Source: Butyrivibrio sp. (GTDB taxonomy: Bacteria; Bacillota; Clostridia; Lachnospirales; Lachnospiraceae). Taken from it: a stretch of DNA of 64,000 nucleotides. The stretch covers positions 62,001-126,000 of the forward strand of contig SVFZ01000052.1 in assembly GCA_015056585.1 (NCBI GenBank), read 5' to 3'. Of this stretch, positions 42,524-52,554 are shown piece after piece. The notes under the pieces were generated by a model. It was not told the origin of the DNA. It searched no databases and saw only the letters and a list, made by a program, of their open reading frames with translations. The position numbers were made by a program, and so were the translations under genes. The stretch's first letter is position 1. Every line of letters begins with the position of its first letter.

Positions 42524-43405
42524 TCACATTCTCTCGTCAAAATAGCTTTTATAACCTTCTCCGAAAATCTCACTGGCACTGGAAACGATCATAAATGCGT
42601 TCGGATCCTCGTCTCTTACAATATCTTCAGCCTGAGGCGATAATCTCTTTCTGATTGCGCACATAATAACCTTTTTCTTTTCCCCACTGTAGGCGCCCTG
42701 GGCAAACACATGCGTAACGCCAATATCAAGCTCCTCTAAGAGCCTGGCGGTTATAATGTCCGGCTTGTCTGAAATAATATAAATAAGCTTCGCTCCGTCT
42801 CTTCCGTACAGCACAAGGTCAAGAACCGATGAGGTTACCATTACTGAAAGGAAGGAATAAAGAGCTTTTGTAATATCCTGAAATACAATTCCCGCAATTA
42901 TCAAAACCACCACATCTGTCATAAGATAAAGCATACCGGTTTTGATATGTGGATACTTGATCCTTAATATTTTAATTATAACATCCGTACCGCCACTTGT
43001 AGCATGATTCTTAAAAACAAGTCCCATTGCTATGGCGCTTAAAGCGCTGCCTATGGTAACACCCAGAATCATATCATATATCTTAAGCGAAGGAAGATAG
43101 CGGCTGCTAAGGTCAGTAACAAACGAAATCACGGTTGTGGCATATATTGTCGATACCGTAAATCGTATTCCGAATTTCCATACTGCCAGAATCAGAATCG
43201 GAATATTCATGATATAAAACCACATACCGGTTCCGATTGGTACAAGTCTGTTAAGAACAATCGCTAAACCGGTAACACCTCCCGGAGCTATATCATTCGG
43301 ATCAATCAAAAGAGCTGTCGCAAACCCATAAATTGCAGCTCCCAATGTGATCATCAGGTATTCCTTAACTCTTTTCTTAACACCTTGTGCGCGATTAATG
43401 CTCAT
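42524..43405 (-). CDS. YitT-family membrane protein (DUF161 + DUF2179)
   Basis: 293 residues. Five to six membrane helices in the first 180 residues (IDPNDIAPGGVTGLAIVLNR and MGLVFKNHATSGGTDVIIKIL are family motifs) and a C-terminal cytosolic DUF2179 domain (IYIISDKPDIITARLLEELDIGVTHVFAQGAYSGEKKKVIMCAIRK). Function of the family is not settled. Starts 2 bases after the threonine deaminase stop region, and overlaps the muramidase frame. Confidence 0.9.
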   Translation of the reverse strand: MSINRAQGVKKRVKEYLMITLGAAIYGFATALLIDPNDIAPGGVTGLAIVLNRLVPIGTGMWFYIMNIPILILAVWKFGIRFTVSTIYATTVISFVTDLSSRYLPSLKIYDMILGVTIGSALSAIAMGLVFKNHATSGGTDVIIKILRIKYPHIKTGMLYLMTDVVVLIIAGIVFQDITKALYSFLSVMVTSSVLDLVLYGRDGAKLIYIISDKPDIITARLLEELDIGVTHVFAQGAYSGEKKKVIMCAIRKRLSPQAEDIVRDEDPNAFMIVSSASEIFGEGYKSYFDERM

Positions 43406-43407
43406 AA

Positions 43408-44631
43408 TTAAATATTAGTCCTTACTATTCTTGGTTTATATCCATTTTTGTTAAGAGCATCTATGATCTGCTCTTTATGCTCTGTTCCGAAAGCTTCAAG
43501 AGTTATTCGAAGCTCAACAGCAGCATTTCTATTGATGGAAACAAACTGGTTATGCTCCAGTTTGATTACATTTCCGCTTACTTCGGCAATAATGCCTGAA
43601 ACTCTCGAAAGTTCACCCGGCTTGTCAGGAAGAAGTACGGAGACTGTAAATATTCTGTCTCTCATAATAAGTCCCTGCTGAACAACTGACGACATGGTTA
43701 TAATATCCATGTTTCCGCCTGAAAGAACGCAGGCAACCTTCTTATCTTTTACGTCAAGCTGCTTTAAAGCTGCAACTGAAAGCAGTCCTGAATTTTCAAC
43801 AACCATCTTGTGGTTTTCCACCATATCAAGGAAAGAAACAACAAGGTCCTCATCAGGAACAGTAATAATATCATCAATATTCTCAGACAGATATGGGAAG
43901 ATCAGTTCTCCCGGAGTCTTCACGGCTGTACCGTCTGCAATAGTATTGACAGAAGGAAGCGTAACAACATGTCCTGCCTTTATTGATTCCTGCATACAGT
44001 TAGCTCCTGCAGGTTCTACTCCTATTACTTTGATTTTTGGGTTTAAGAGCTTTGCCAGGGTTGAAACACCTGTAGCAAGTCCGCCTCCTCCAATTGGAAC
44101 AAGGATATAATCAACTGTCGGAAGTTCCTTGATGATCTCCATGGCAATTGTGCCCTGACCTGTTGCCACATCAAGATCGTTGAAAGGATGAACCATTGTA
44201 TATCCAAATTCTTTTGACAGCTCTACAGCCTTCTCATAAGCTTCGTCATAAACATTTCCGTGAAGTACAACTTCTGCTCCGAGAGCCTTTGTCCTGTTCA
44301 CCTTTATAAGAGGAGTTGAGGTGGGCATTACGATCGTAGCCTTTACTCCATAACATTTAGCTGCATAGGCAACGCCCTGGGCGTGGTTACCGGCTGAGGC
44401 AGTAATGAGTCCTTTTGCTCTCTCCTCATCAGTCAGGGTTGTAATTTTATAATATGCGCCTCTAACCTTATAGGCACCTGTTCTTTGGAGATTCTCAGGC
44501 TTAAGATATACCTTGTTGCCGGTTGCACTGCTCCAGTAATCACTGTAAATAAGCTTTGTCTCCAAAGTTACTTTTTTGACATCCTCATAGGCTTCTTCAA
44601 ATTTTTCCAGGGTCATTTTGCTATCAGACAT
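43408..44631 (-). CDS. ilvA: Threonine ammonia-lyase with C-terminal ACT domain
   Basis: 407 residues. PLP lysine in RTGAYKVRGAYYK near residue 56, the cofactor phosphate loop VPIGGGGLATGVS near 180, SAGNHAQGVAYAA near 82, and a C-terminal ACT domain of about 75 residues (TVSVLLPDKPGELSRVSGIIAEVSGNVIKLEHN). One ACT domain and this length fit the TdcB/short-IlvA form used in Firmicutes. It makes 2-oxobutyrate from threonine, for isoleucine synthesis or threonine catabolism. Sits between ftsY and yitT. Confidence 0.92.
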   Translation of the reverse strand: MSDSKMTLEKFEEAYEDVKKVTLETKLIYSDYWSSATGNKVYLKPENLQRTGAYKVRGAYYKITTLTDEERAKGLITASAGNHAQGVAYAAKCYGVKATIVMPTSTPLIKVNRTKALGAEVVLHGNVYDEAYEKAVELSKEFGYTMVHPFNDLDVATGQGTIAMEIIKELPTVDYILVPIGGGGLATGVSTLAKLLNPKIKVIGVEPAGANCMQESIKAGHVVTLPSVNTIADGTAVKTPGELIFPYLSENIDDIITVPDEDLVVSFLDMVENHKMVVENSGLLSVAALKQLDVKDKKVACVLSGGNMDIITMSSVVQQGLIMRDRIFTVSVLLPDKPGELSRVSGIIAEVSGNVIKLEHNQFVSINRNAAVELRITLEAFGTEHKEQIIDALNKNGYKPRIVRTNI

Positions 44632-44676
44632 TGCTCTTTCCTCTCGTTTTTATCAAAAAATTTTTATGATCAAAAA

Positions 44677-45588
44677 CTATATAAACAAAGCGTTTACAAA
44701 TTCGTCAGAATCAAAACGCTGAAGATCATCGATTCCTTCACCCACGCCAATATACTTGACCGGAATATTCAGTTCCGAAACAATGGCAACAGCAATACCA
44801 CCTTTAGCTGTTCCGTCAAGTTTTGTCAAAATGATACCGGTAAGATTTGCAGCTTCACCGAATTCCTTGGCCTGGCTAAGTGCATTTTGTCCGGTAGTAC
44901 CGTCAAGAACAATAAAATTCTCGCGCCAGACATCCGGAAGCTCCTTGTCAATAATCCTGTTCATCTTGGCAAGTTCTTCCATCAGGTTCTTTTTATTGTG
45001 AAGCCTTCCGGCTGTATCAACGATCAAAATATCAAGGTTTCGGGCTTTAAAAGCACCTACGGCATCATAGATAACACTTGCGGGGTCTGCCCCTTCTTTT
45101 CCCATGATTATAGGTGTTTCTGCTCTGTCAGCCCACTCTTTTAGCTGCTCTGTTGCAGCTGCTCTATATGTGTCCGCCGCAGCAATAAGCACCTTTTTGC
45201 CCTGCTTTTTAAAGATTGAAGCAAGCTTCCCCACCGATGTGGTCTTACCCACACCATTTACGCCGATAATAAAGATGATAGTCTTTTTGTTCTCAAAATC
45301 GTAAGCGTTCTCATCAGTCTTCATCTGCTCTCTTATATCATCTATAAGAAGCTGTTTGCAGGCAGAAGGTTCCTTTATCTTTTTCTCTTTTACCTGTTCA
45401 CGAAGTTTGTCCATTATCTTGCTGGTGGCATTTACTCCGATATCCCCCATAATAAGGGTTTCTTCAAGTTCTTCGTAAAAATCATCATCGATACTGGAAA
45501 ATCCGTTAAAAACGTTATCGATGCCCTTTGCAATATTATCCCTTGTCTTGGAAAGACCTTCCTGGAGACGTGTAAAAAAATTAGCCAT
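44677..45588 (-). CDS. ftsY: Signal recognition particle receptor FtsY
   Basis: 303 residues. NG-domain GTPase: G1 GVNGVGKTTSVGKLA near residue 113, ADTYRAAATEQLKEWADR, VDTAGRLHNKKNLMEEL, LDGTTGQNA and TKLDGTAKGG. The acidic A domain of some FtsY proteins is absent, as usual for Clostridia. Docks Ffh at the membrane. Starts one base into the smc stop, completing the rnc-smc-ftsY cluster. Confidence 0.97.
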   Translation of the reverse strand: MANFFTRLQEGLSKTRDNIAKGIDNVFNGFSSIDDDFYEELEETLIMGDIGVNATSKIMDKLREQVKEKKIKEPSACKQLLIDDIREQMKTDENAYDFENKKTIIFIIGVNGVGKTTSVGKLASIFKKQGKKVLIAAADTYRAAATEQLKEWADRAETPIIMGKEGADPASVIYDAVGAFKARNLDILIVDTAGRLHNKKNLMEELAKMNRIIDKELPDVWRENFIVLDGTTGQNALSQAKEFGEAANLTGIILTKLDGTAKGGIAVAIVSELNIPVKYIGVGEGIDDLQRFDSDEFVNALFI

Positions 45589-48500
45589 TAGTTTGTCAGC
45601 TCCTTATCAATAAGGTTAACACTTACAAGAGTTGAAACACCCTTTTCCTGCATTGTAATACCATAAAGCCTGTCAGCACTTTCCATTGTACCACGACGAT
45701 GCGTAATTACAATAAACTGAGTGCTTGAAAGCTTGTGAAGATACTTGGCAAAGCGCACAACGTTGTTCTCATCAAGAGCCGCCTCAATCTCATCAAGCAG
45801 ACAAAACGGTGATGGCTTTAAGTTCTGGATAGCAAAAAGAAGTGCAATCGCAGTCAGGGCCTTCTCTCCACCGGACATCTGCATCATATTGACCAGTTTT
45901 TTTCCGGGTGGTTGAGCATTGATGCCGATTCCGGCCTCTAATACATCCTCTTCCTCATTGAGTTTGAGACTTCCGTGACCGCCGCCGAACATTTCTTTGA
46001 AAACTTTGTCAAACTCAACATTGATCTTGTTGAACTGCTCCACGAACTGTTTTCTCATGGATTCATCAAGGTCTTTGATGATATCTTTAAGCTGCTGCTC
46101 AGCTTCGATAAGATCATCATGCTGAGTCTTCATAAAGGTATATCTCTCCATGAGGTTCTTGTAATCCTCTATGGCATTTACGTTGACATCGCCAAGTTTT
46201 CTGATAGAGTCCTTTAACGAGTTTGACTCTTTTCTCATGGCAGGAACATCTGTCATATCCTCGTCACGAAGAAGCGCTGCGTCAGCAAGAGTTATCTCAT
46301 ACTCATTCCACATGTAGTTGATCTGAGAATCGATAGTTTCCTGGCATTTTTCTTTCTTGGCAGAAAGTCTGGTAACTTCCTTGTCGAGGCTGGACATCTG
46401 CTTATTAAGTTCTTCGGTCTTGCTAAAAAATTCCTTCTGCGAATCGGTAAGGGCAGCCTTCTGATTCTTTTTGTCTTCAAGTTCTTTGCTGCTCTCATCG
46501 TGAACATTGGTAGAAGCCTCAATTGTGAGCCTTACCTGTTCAATATCATTTTTGCTCTGTAAAAGAGCTGCCTCATTATCCTTTAAGGATTGCAGTATCT
46601 CTTCAAGAGCCTTCTCTTCGTTTTCGATTTCTTCTGTTACACGGTCGATATTAAGCTGCTGGAATTCCTGCTTCTGCGCAATTCTCTCGTACTCAATATC
46701 CCACTTGGAGACCTTTTCATTTTCTTTGTCTTCTATCTCATGCAGCCCTTCAAGCTCTTTCTGATATTTCTCAACCTTTTCCGCACAACTCTTCTCGGTA
46801 CTCTCAGAGTCTGAAAGTGCATTTTGAGCTTGTTCTTTCTCGGATGCAATCTCAGCAATCTTTGCCTCAATCTCGTCATTTTCAGCTTTAAGGTCTGTGT
46901 AATTGCCCTTTTGCTCTTCCTGACGGGCCTCTTCATTCTGAACGTTAAGCCTTGCAGTATTCTGCTCGATAAACTTGCCCTGAAGCTCTGTCCTTAATTC
47001 CTCAGCAAGAGTTCTGAGGTTGTTTCTCTTTTCCTTAAGTTCTTCTATCTCTTTCTGGATTTCTTCCTGACGGGCGCTGTATTTTTTTACGCTCATCTCA
47101 AGTTCATCCATCTCTCTTCTACGGCCGAGAAGATTTGAACTGTTCTTGAAAGCACCACCACTAATGGCTCCTCCCGGAACAAGAAGTTCTCCCTCAAGAG
47201 TAACCATTCGAACTGTGTACTTGTATTTTCGGGCAATCTTAACTGCGTTATCAATATTATCAACGGCTACGATCCTGCCCAGCATTGCCTTAGCTACGCT
47301 CTTGTACTTAGGATCTGTCTCCACCAGTTCATCCGCCATGCCAAGAACACCTTCTTCCTCAAGTGCCTCTTTGGCCTTAAGTTCAGGCGGATTATCCAAA
47401 GATGTAAGGGGAAGGAAGGTTGCTCTTCCTGCCTTGGTATCCTTAAGATATCTGATCATCTTCTTGGCGGTTTCTTCATTGTCGGTGACAATGTTCTGGA
47501 TATTTCCGCCGAGAGCCACCTCAATTGCAGTCTCATATTTGGGCTTAGTCTTTATGATATCCGCAACAACACCGATGATGCCCTTGGTGTCCTCCTTGCG
47601 CTCCATGACCTTCTTGACACTGCCGCCATAGCCCTCGTATCGCTCTGTGATATTGGCAAGAGCAGAAAGATTTGATTTAGCCTGCTGATACAGTTCCGAC
47701 GTCTTGCGAAGTTCTGTATCTTTCCTGCTCATCTCCTCGCGAATTGAAACAACTTCCTTCTCAGCATCCTTCTGCTTCTTGTTCATTTCGGAAATTTCTG
47801 CAGTAATGCGGTCAAACTCGTCTCTGAGCTTCTTGATTGTCTCCTCCTGCTTGGATTCATCAGATCTTGCTCTTACAAGTTTACTGGTAAGCTCAGCTTT
47901 TCTGATGTTTACCTGTTCCTTCATGGTATCAAGGGAACTGAGTTTGGACTTTATCGTAGCCCGCAGATTAAGAGTCTCGATAATAGTACTCTTGCACTCT
48001 TCAATCTCATCATTTATGTTTGATATCTTAAGCTGAACAGCCTCAAGCTCTTTTCTTGCAGCATTTCTGTCTTCCATGAGAGCCATCGCCTGCTCATCTA
48101 TTTTTTCCTTGTCGCTTAAGTATTTCTCTTTTTCCTTATTCTTCTCGTCGATCTTGGCCTGCTCATCCTTCTGTCTCACCTTAAAATGAGCATCGTTTGC
48201 TGTAGCAGACTTGATCTTCTCGTTTAAAATACCTATCTGGCCTTCAAGTTTTTCTTTCTGTACGGAAGAATCGGTAATCCTAGCTCTTGCATCGTCGATT
48301 TCTTTATCAAGCAATTCGATTTTCTGCTGAATGCTCTCGTACTCTTCCTTGGTCTTTTCGTAAGCCTCCTTGGATTCCTCTAAAGAGTTGATAGCAATCT
48401 CCAGATTTTTCTCAGCATCCTCGTACTGGGCTTTCTGGTTTTTGTTCTCCAAAAGGAACATGTTCACATCAAGAGTCTTTAATCTCTCGCGAAGTTTAAG

Positions 48501-49145
48501 GTACTCTTTCGCAACTTCTGACTGTTTCTGTAAAGGTCCTGTCTGCTTTTCAAGCTCAGAAAGGATATCAGAAAGTCTTGTGAGATTTATCTTCTCTTCT
48601 TCGAGTTTCTTGATGGCTGTCTCTTTTCTGGACTTAAACTTAACGATACCTGCAGCTTCATCAAACAGATTTCTTCTGTCTTCAGGCTTACTGGAAAGGA
48701 TCTGGTCGATCTGGCCCTGTCCTATTATGGAATAGCCCTCTTTTCCGATACCTGTATCCATAAACAGTTCATTGACATCCTTAAGTCTGCAGGCTGAGCC
48801 ATTTATCATATATTCACTTTCACCGGAACGATAAAGTCTGCGGGATACAGTAACTTCATCATAATCAATAGCCAGGGAATGATCTGAATTATCAAGTGTG
48901 ATGGCAACATAAGCATACCCCAGGGGCTTTCGCAGCTCTGTGCCTGAGAAAATAACATCCTGCATGGATCCGCCACGCAGCTGTTTTATTCGCTGTTCAC
49001 CAAGAACCCATCTGACCGCATCGGCAACATTACTCTTACCTGAGCCGTTAGGTCCTACGATTCCTGTGATACCATTGTGAAAATCAAACTTTATCTTATT
49101 GGCAAAAGACTTAAAGCCATGAACTTCAATACTTTTTAAATACAT
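45588..49145 (-). CDS. smc: Chromosome condensation ATPase SMC
   Basis: 1185 residues, the full SMC plan: N-terminal Walker A GPNGSGKSNVADAVRWVLGE near residue 32, long coiled coils (about 165-500 and 680-1020), a hinge near 515-640 (YGGSVKKVMERKEDTKGIIGVVAD, AIEVALGGNIQNIVTD), C-terminal signature QMSGGEKALTAIALLFAI and Walker B PFCLLDEIEAALD. Length matches the bacterial family. Works with ScpA/ScpB, not in this window. Confidence 0.98.
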   Translation of the reverse strand: MYLKSIEVHGFKSFANKIKFDFHNGITGIVGPNGSGKSNVADAVRWVLGEQRIKQLRGGSMQDVIFSGTELRKPLGYAYVAITLDNSDHSLAIDYDEVTVSRRLYRSGESEYMINGSACRLKDVNELFMDTGIGKEGYSIIGQGQIDQILSSKPEDRRNLFDEAAGIVKFKSRKETAIKKLEEEKINLTRLSDILSELEKQTGPLQKQSEVAKEYLKLRERLKTLDVNMFLLENKNQKAQYEDAEKNLEIAINSLEESKEAYEKTKEEYESIQQKIELLDKEIDDARARITDSSVQKEKLEGQIGILNEKIKSATANDAHFKVRQKDEQAKIDEKNKEKEKYLSDKEKIDEQAMALMEDRNAARKELEAVQLKISNINDEIEECKSTIIETLNLRATIKSKLSSLDTMKEQVNIRKAELTSKLVRARSDESKQEETIKKLRDEFDRITAEISEMNKKQKDAEKEVVSIREEMSRKDTELRKTSELYQQAKSNLSALANITERYEGYGGSVKKVMERKEDTKGIIGVVADIIKTKPKYETAIEVALGGNIQNIVTDNEETAKKMIRYLKDTKAGRATFLPLTSLDNPPELKAKEALEEEGVLGMADELVETDPKYKSVAKAMLGRIVAVDNIDNAVKIARKYKYTVRMVTLEGELLVPGGAISGGAFKNSSNLLGRRREMDELEMSVKKYSARQEEIQKEIEELKEKRNNLRTLAEELRTELQGKFIEQNTARLNVQNEEARQEEQKGNYTDLKAENDEIEAKIAEIASEKEQAQNALSDSESTEKSCAEKVEKYQKELEGLHEIEDKENEKVSKWDIEYERIAQKQEFQQLNIDRVTEEIENEEKALEEILQSLKDNEAALLQSKNDIEQVRLTIEASTNVHDESSKELEDKKNQKAALTDSQKEFFSKTEELNKQMSSLDKEVTRLSAKKEKCQETIDSQINYMWNEYEITLADAALLRDEDMTDVPAMRKESNSLKDSIRKLGDVNVNAIEDYKNLMERYTFMKTQHDDLIEAEQQLKDIIKDLDESMRKQFVEQFNKINVEFDKVFKEMFGGGHGSLKLNEEEDVLEAGIGINAQPPGKKLVNMMQMSGGEKALTAIALLFAIQNLKPSPFCLLDEIEAALDENNVVRFAKYLHKLSSTQFIVITHRRGTMESADRLYGITMQEKGVSTLVSVNLIDKELTN

Positions 49146-49148
49146 TTC

Positions 49149-49841
49149 TTAGTTTTTCTTTAATACAAGAAGAGCCTGATAAGCTGCTTTCTGCTCTGCA
49201 GCCTTTTTGGTTTTTCCTGTCCCCTCTCCCAAATTCTTATCTCCAACAAAAACGCGGACCTCAAATATTTTATCATGTTCCGGTCCACTTTCGCCACAAA
49301 TTTCATATCTTATCTCGCCAAGATTTTCTCCCTGGGCAAGTTCCTGCAGAATAGACTTACTATCGCTAAACATCTGCATACTGTCGGCATTTGTAAGAAC
49401 GTAGCTGTCAATAAACCTCTTTGACTCGTCGATCCCCCCGTCGAGATAAAGAGCTCCGATTACTGCTTCCATAACATCGGATATGATAGATTCCTTATTT
49501 CTGCCTCCTGTGGCTTCTTCTCCTTTTCCAAGCTGAATATATTTTTTTAATTCAACCTGCTCGGAGCAATATGCAAGAGCCGGCTCACATACAAGGGATG
49601 CCCTTATCTTAGACATCTCACCTTCCTTTTTATCAGGGTAAGTCTTAAACAGATAAGCACTTGAAATCATCTCAAGAACCGCATCTCCAAGGAACTCAAG
49701 CCTCTCATAGTCAGGTCTTTTGTTTATCTTCTGCTCATTGACCTGTGAACTGTGGGTAAAAGCCTGAATCAAAAGATCCTTATTCTTAAATGTATAACCT
49801 ATTCTATTTTCAAATTCCTGTATTTCCTGCTCAGTCAGCAT
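49149..49841 (-). CDS. rnc: Ribonuclease III
   Basis: 230 residues. Catalytic domain with the signature ERLEFLGDAVLEM near residue 44 and SDVMEAVIGALYLDGG near 118; C-terminal double-stranded RNA-binding domain (PEHDKIFEVRVFVGDKNLGEGTGKTKKAAEQKAAYQALL). Processes rRNA precursors and structured mRNAs; the long palindromic RNAs in this window would be potential substrates. Three bases upstream of smc. Confidence 0.97.
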   Translation of the reverse strand: MLTEQEIQEFENRIGYTFKNKDLLIQAFTHSSQVNEQKINKRPDYERLEFLGDAVLEMISSAYLFKTYPDKKEGEMSKIRASLVCEPALAYCSEQVELKKYIQLGKGEEATGGRNKESIISDVMEAVIGALYLDGGIDESKRFIDSYVLTNADSMQMFSDSKSILQELAQGENLGEIRYEICGESGPEHDKIFEVRVFVGDKNLGEGTGKTKKAAEQKAAYQALLVLKKN

Positions 49842-49882
49842 AATTTACTCCATAATCGCACATAAAATAATCAAATGAAAAA

Positions 49883-49909
49883 AGGCAGTGAAAATCACTG
49901 CCTCATAGT
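49883..49909 (-). terminator. acpP terminator
   Basis: AGGCAGTGA and TCACTGCCT (49883-49891, 49895-49903) around a 3-base loop; minus strand is followed by six T. It separates acpP from rnc, so the rnc-smc-ftsY group needs read-through or its own start. Confidence 0.88.
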
Positions 49910-49916
49910 TAAAGAA

Positions 49917-50153
49917 TTATTTTCCTGAAATAGCAGTCTTAAGAAGCTCAACAGCCTCGCCTACTGTTGTAATATTCTCAGCCTTCTCGGGCTCGATCTG
50001 AACATCAAACTCGTCCTCAAGTCCCATTATGATCTGGAAAATATCAAGAGAGTCAGCTCCCAGATCCTCTGTAAATGTAGTCTCCAATGTGATCTCCTCA
50101 GGATCTACGTTGAGCACGTTTGCGATAACTTCTTTCATCTTCTCAAATTCCAT
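49917..50153 (-). CDS. acpP: Acyl carrier protein
   Basis: 78 residues from the ATG at 50153 (AAAGG upstream); a longer frame to 50177 lacks support. Phosphopantetheine serine in GADSLDIFQ near residue 37; strongly acidic helical protein. Carrier for fatty-acid synthesis. Located between plsX and rnc, the usual Firmicute position. Confidence 0.97.
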   Translation of the reverse strand: MEFEKMKEVIANVLNVDPEEITLETTFTEDLGADSLDIFQIIMGLEDEFDVQIEPEKAENITTVGEAVELLKTAISGK

Positions 50154-50197
50154 AACATTGCCTTTCTTAATGCACATATTTTCTAAGATTTTATTAT

Positions 50198-51205
50198 TTA
50201 ACCTTGTGAGATCTTCTCACTTATCTTCTCACTGATCTTCTGCTCAGTGAATATGACACACTGCAGAATAGAGTTCTTAACCTCTGTATCTGTTGCACTT
50301 CCGTGGGTCTTAACCACAAGACCTTTAAGTCCCAGCATTGGAGCGCCGCCATACTTGTCCATACTGTAATTACCCAGCGACTTCTTGAGCTCATCCTTGA
50401 TAAGAAGTGCTCCAATTTTGGTCTTTAAACTGCTCATAAGACTTCCCTTGATGATATGCATCATGGACTTGGCAACACCTTCGTACATCTTAAGGATCAC
50501 ATTACCTGTAAACGCTTCACAGACTATAACATCTGCCCCACCGGCCGGAATATCCCTGGCCTCTATACTTCCAATAAAGTTGATATCGGGACAGTTCTTC
50601 AAAAGAGGAAATGTTTCTTTTACAAGAGCATTACCCTTTTCTTCCTCAGCTCCAATATTCACTATCGCAACAGTAGGGTTCTTGATCCCCATAATGTTCT
50701 CCATATACACGGAGCCCATCTTGGCAAACTGAACAAGGTGGTTAGACCTCGCATCCACATTCGCACCACAGTCAATAAGAAGTGAATTGCCCTTCTCGGT
50801 AGGAATAAGAGGTGCAAGCGGTGCTCTGTCTACGCCCTTAAGCCTTCCTACAATTACCTGACCACCAACAAGTGTGGCTCCGGTTGAACCGGCAGATACA
50901 TAAGCATCGGCCTCGCCATGATTCACCATGTACATAGCTTTTACAATAGATGAATCTTTCTTGGTTCTGATGGCCATTACAGGTGGCTCAGCCATCTCTA
51001 TCACTTCTGAAGCATTTACAACCTCGATTCGTTCCTTGTCATACTCATATTTGGAAAGTTCACTTTCTACAACATCACTCTTTCCCACAAGGAAAACCTT
51101 AAGGTTGTCAGACTCTTTTACAGCATCAACAGCGCCCTTAACGTTGATAAAAGGAGCGTTGTCTCCGCCCATAGCATCCACTGCCACTCTAACAAGCTCT
51201 GACAT
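50198..51205 (-). CDS. plsX: Phosphate acyltransferase PlsX
   Basis: 335 residues: VAVDAMGGDNAPFINVKGAVDA at the N-terminus, SAGSTGATLVGG near 106, LIDCGANVDARSNHLVQFAKMG, NIGAEEEKGN and GGAPMLGLKGLVVKTHGSA. Converts acyl-ACP to acyl phosphate, the donor for PlsY (16589-17275). Downstream of rpmF with a terminator in between; a start-proximal promoter was not identified. Confidence 0.97.
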   Translation of the reverse strand: MSELVRVAVDAMGGDNAPFINVKGAVDAVKESDNLKVFLVGKSDVVESELSKYEYDKERIEVVNASEVIEMAEPPVMAIRTKKDSSIVKAMYMVNHGEADAYVSAGSTGATLVGGQVIVGRLKGVDRAPLAPLIPTEKGNSLLIDCGANVDARSNHLVQFAKMGSVYMENIMGIKNPTVAIVNIGAEEEKGNALVKETFPLLKNCPDINFIGSIEARDIPAGGADVIVCEAFTGNVILKMYEGVAKSMMHIIKGSLMSSLKTKIGALLIKDELKKSLGNYSMDKYGGAPMLGLKGLVVKTHGSATDTEVKNSILQCVIFTEQKISEKISEKISQG

Positions 51206-51270
51206 AATTAATCCCCCGGACTCAATTTTTTGGCTTATTTAAATATACTAGAGTGATATGCAAAAATCAA

Positions 51271-51295
51271 GGCTTTCCGAAAGTATCGGAAAGCC
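51271..51295 (-). terminator. rpmF terminator
   Basis: Arms GGCTTTCCGA and TCGGAAAGCC around AAGTA; on the minus strand followed by TTGATTTTTG. Lies between rpmF and plsX. Confidence 0.82.
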
Positions 51296-51341
51296 TCAAA
51301 TTCCATTGATTATTCAAACTAAAGAGTAGTTCTAAAACTTA

Positions 51342-51524
51342 TCAAGCCTCAGTTTCAACAATGTTCTTCTTATTGTAGTAACCACACTTCTTGCAAACCT
51401 GATGAGGCTGCATAAGTGCTCCACAATGACTGCACTTTACAAGAGTTGGAGCTGTCATTTTCCAGTTAGCTCTTCTCTGGTCTCTGTGGCCTTTTGATGA
51501 CTTATTCTTTGGGCAGATTGACAT
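51342..51524 (-). CDS. rpmF: 50S ribosomal protein L32
   Basis: 60 residues with the zinc ribbon C-SHC ... CKKC (KCSHCGALMQPHQVCKKCGYY) and N-terminal MSICPKNKSSKGHRDQRRANWK. Preceded by the near-perfect site AAGGAGGTG. The DUF177 (YceD) gene that normally precedes rpmF is not present here; an AraC regulator gene lies upstream instead. Confidence 0.96.
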   Translation of the reverse strand: MSICPKNKSSKGHRDQRRANWKMTAPTLVKCSHCGALMQPHQVCKKCGYYNKKNIVETEA

Positions 51525-51609
51525 TTCAGTAACACCTCCTTACCGTATCCGTATAAGAAACTGCCGAAAACAGGCAATTGTTTACGTTTATTCATTAGCA
51601 TACCTAAGT

Positions 51610-51638
51610 AGTATATCCATAGGAAAGCCTTTTGTCAA
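51610..51638 (-). promoter_or_regulatory. rpmF promoter
   Basis: Minus strand: TTGACA (51638-51633), 17-base spacer, TATACT (51615-51610). About 80 bases of leader follow, with a small TGCC/GGCA hairpin near 51565. Confidence 0.85.
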
Positions 51639-51649
51639 CAAGTTTTTTA

Positions 51650-52510
51650 TTATCTGTTGCAATTCTGTGAATACTTCTTCGGAGATATACCTACTGACTT
51701 AGTAAAAGCCTTGAGAAAATTACTGTAATCACTGAATCCGCACTTGTCGCACACCTCACTAACACCAATACCTTCAGCCAAAAGAGACTTGGCAATGGAA
51801 ATCCTTCTCGCCGTCATATATTTGTTGATGGTAGTGCCTGTTGCCGCCTTAAAAATACGGCATATATATGACTCACTGATATAGAAGTGTCTGGCAAGAT
51901 CGCCAATACTCACAGGATATTGAATGTTATTATTAAGGTATGACAAAATAGCATCAACCTGCTCATTGTATGTTGCAGGCTTCTCGGTTCCTTTGTCTGA
52001 ACGCTTGTCGTTTATTATGCTGTTGATCATGACAAACAGTTCCGTAAAAGTAGCTCTTTCAAGAAGATCATGCCCATAACCGTTGCTGGTTATGATCTTA
52101 TTTATAAAATAAAGAAATCTTCCCTGCTGATCCTGAGTCAGACTTAATTTGTGAGAGAAAGTCTTGTCCCTGTCCTGAAAGCAAGCATCAAGATTAGTGG
52201 TTTCGCTTGATATCCCGCGCATGTACTCGGGATCTATCATAATAACTATTCTCTCATGGAGCTCCTTGTCAATCTGAGTAAGATAGTGAGAATCATACTG
52301 ATTGATAAGGAAAAGATCTCCCGGCTCAATATCATATACTTTATTATCGATAAGAAACTGTTTGCCGCCTGATATGGAAAAATACACTTCATAGCAATCA
52401 TGAATGTGCATTTCCATGGCTTTTTCATCCTTATAAAGATGTGCAACAGCAAAGTACTTATTTTCCATACTTGCTGCCATTGCATCCTTACACGAATTTA
52501 ATTCCTTCAT
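51650..52510 (-). CDS. AraC-family transcriptional regulator
   Basis: 286 residues. N-terminal cupin-like domain (MHIHDCYEVYFSISGGKQFLIDNKVYDIEPGDLFLIN) and C-terminal AraC DNA-binding domain (VSIGDLARHFYISESYICRIFKAATGTTINKYMTARRISIAKSLLAEGIGVSEVCDKCGFSDYSNFLKAFTKSVGISPKKY). Similar in plan to the regulator at 40552 but clearly a different paralogue. Downstream of ackA; target unknown. Confidence 0.9.
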   Translation of the reverse strand: MKELNSCKDAMAASMENKYFAVAHLYKDEKAMEMHIHDCYEVYFSISGGKQFLIDNKVYDIEPGDLFLINQYDSHYLTQIDKELHERIVIMIDPEYMRGISSETTNLDACFQDRDKTFSHKLSLTQDQQGRFLYFINKIITSNGYGHDLLERATFTELFVMINSIINDKRSDKGTEKPATYNEQVDAILSYLNNNIQYPVSIGDLARHFYISESYICRIFKAATGTTINKYMTARRISIAKSLLAEGIGVSEVCDKCGFSDYSNFLKAFTKSVGISPKKYSQNCNR

Positions 52511-52554
52511 TTATCACCTTTTGCTGACCCGATCAGCAATCCCTATTTTGTAAA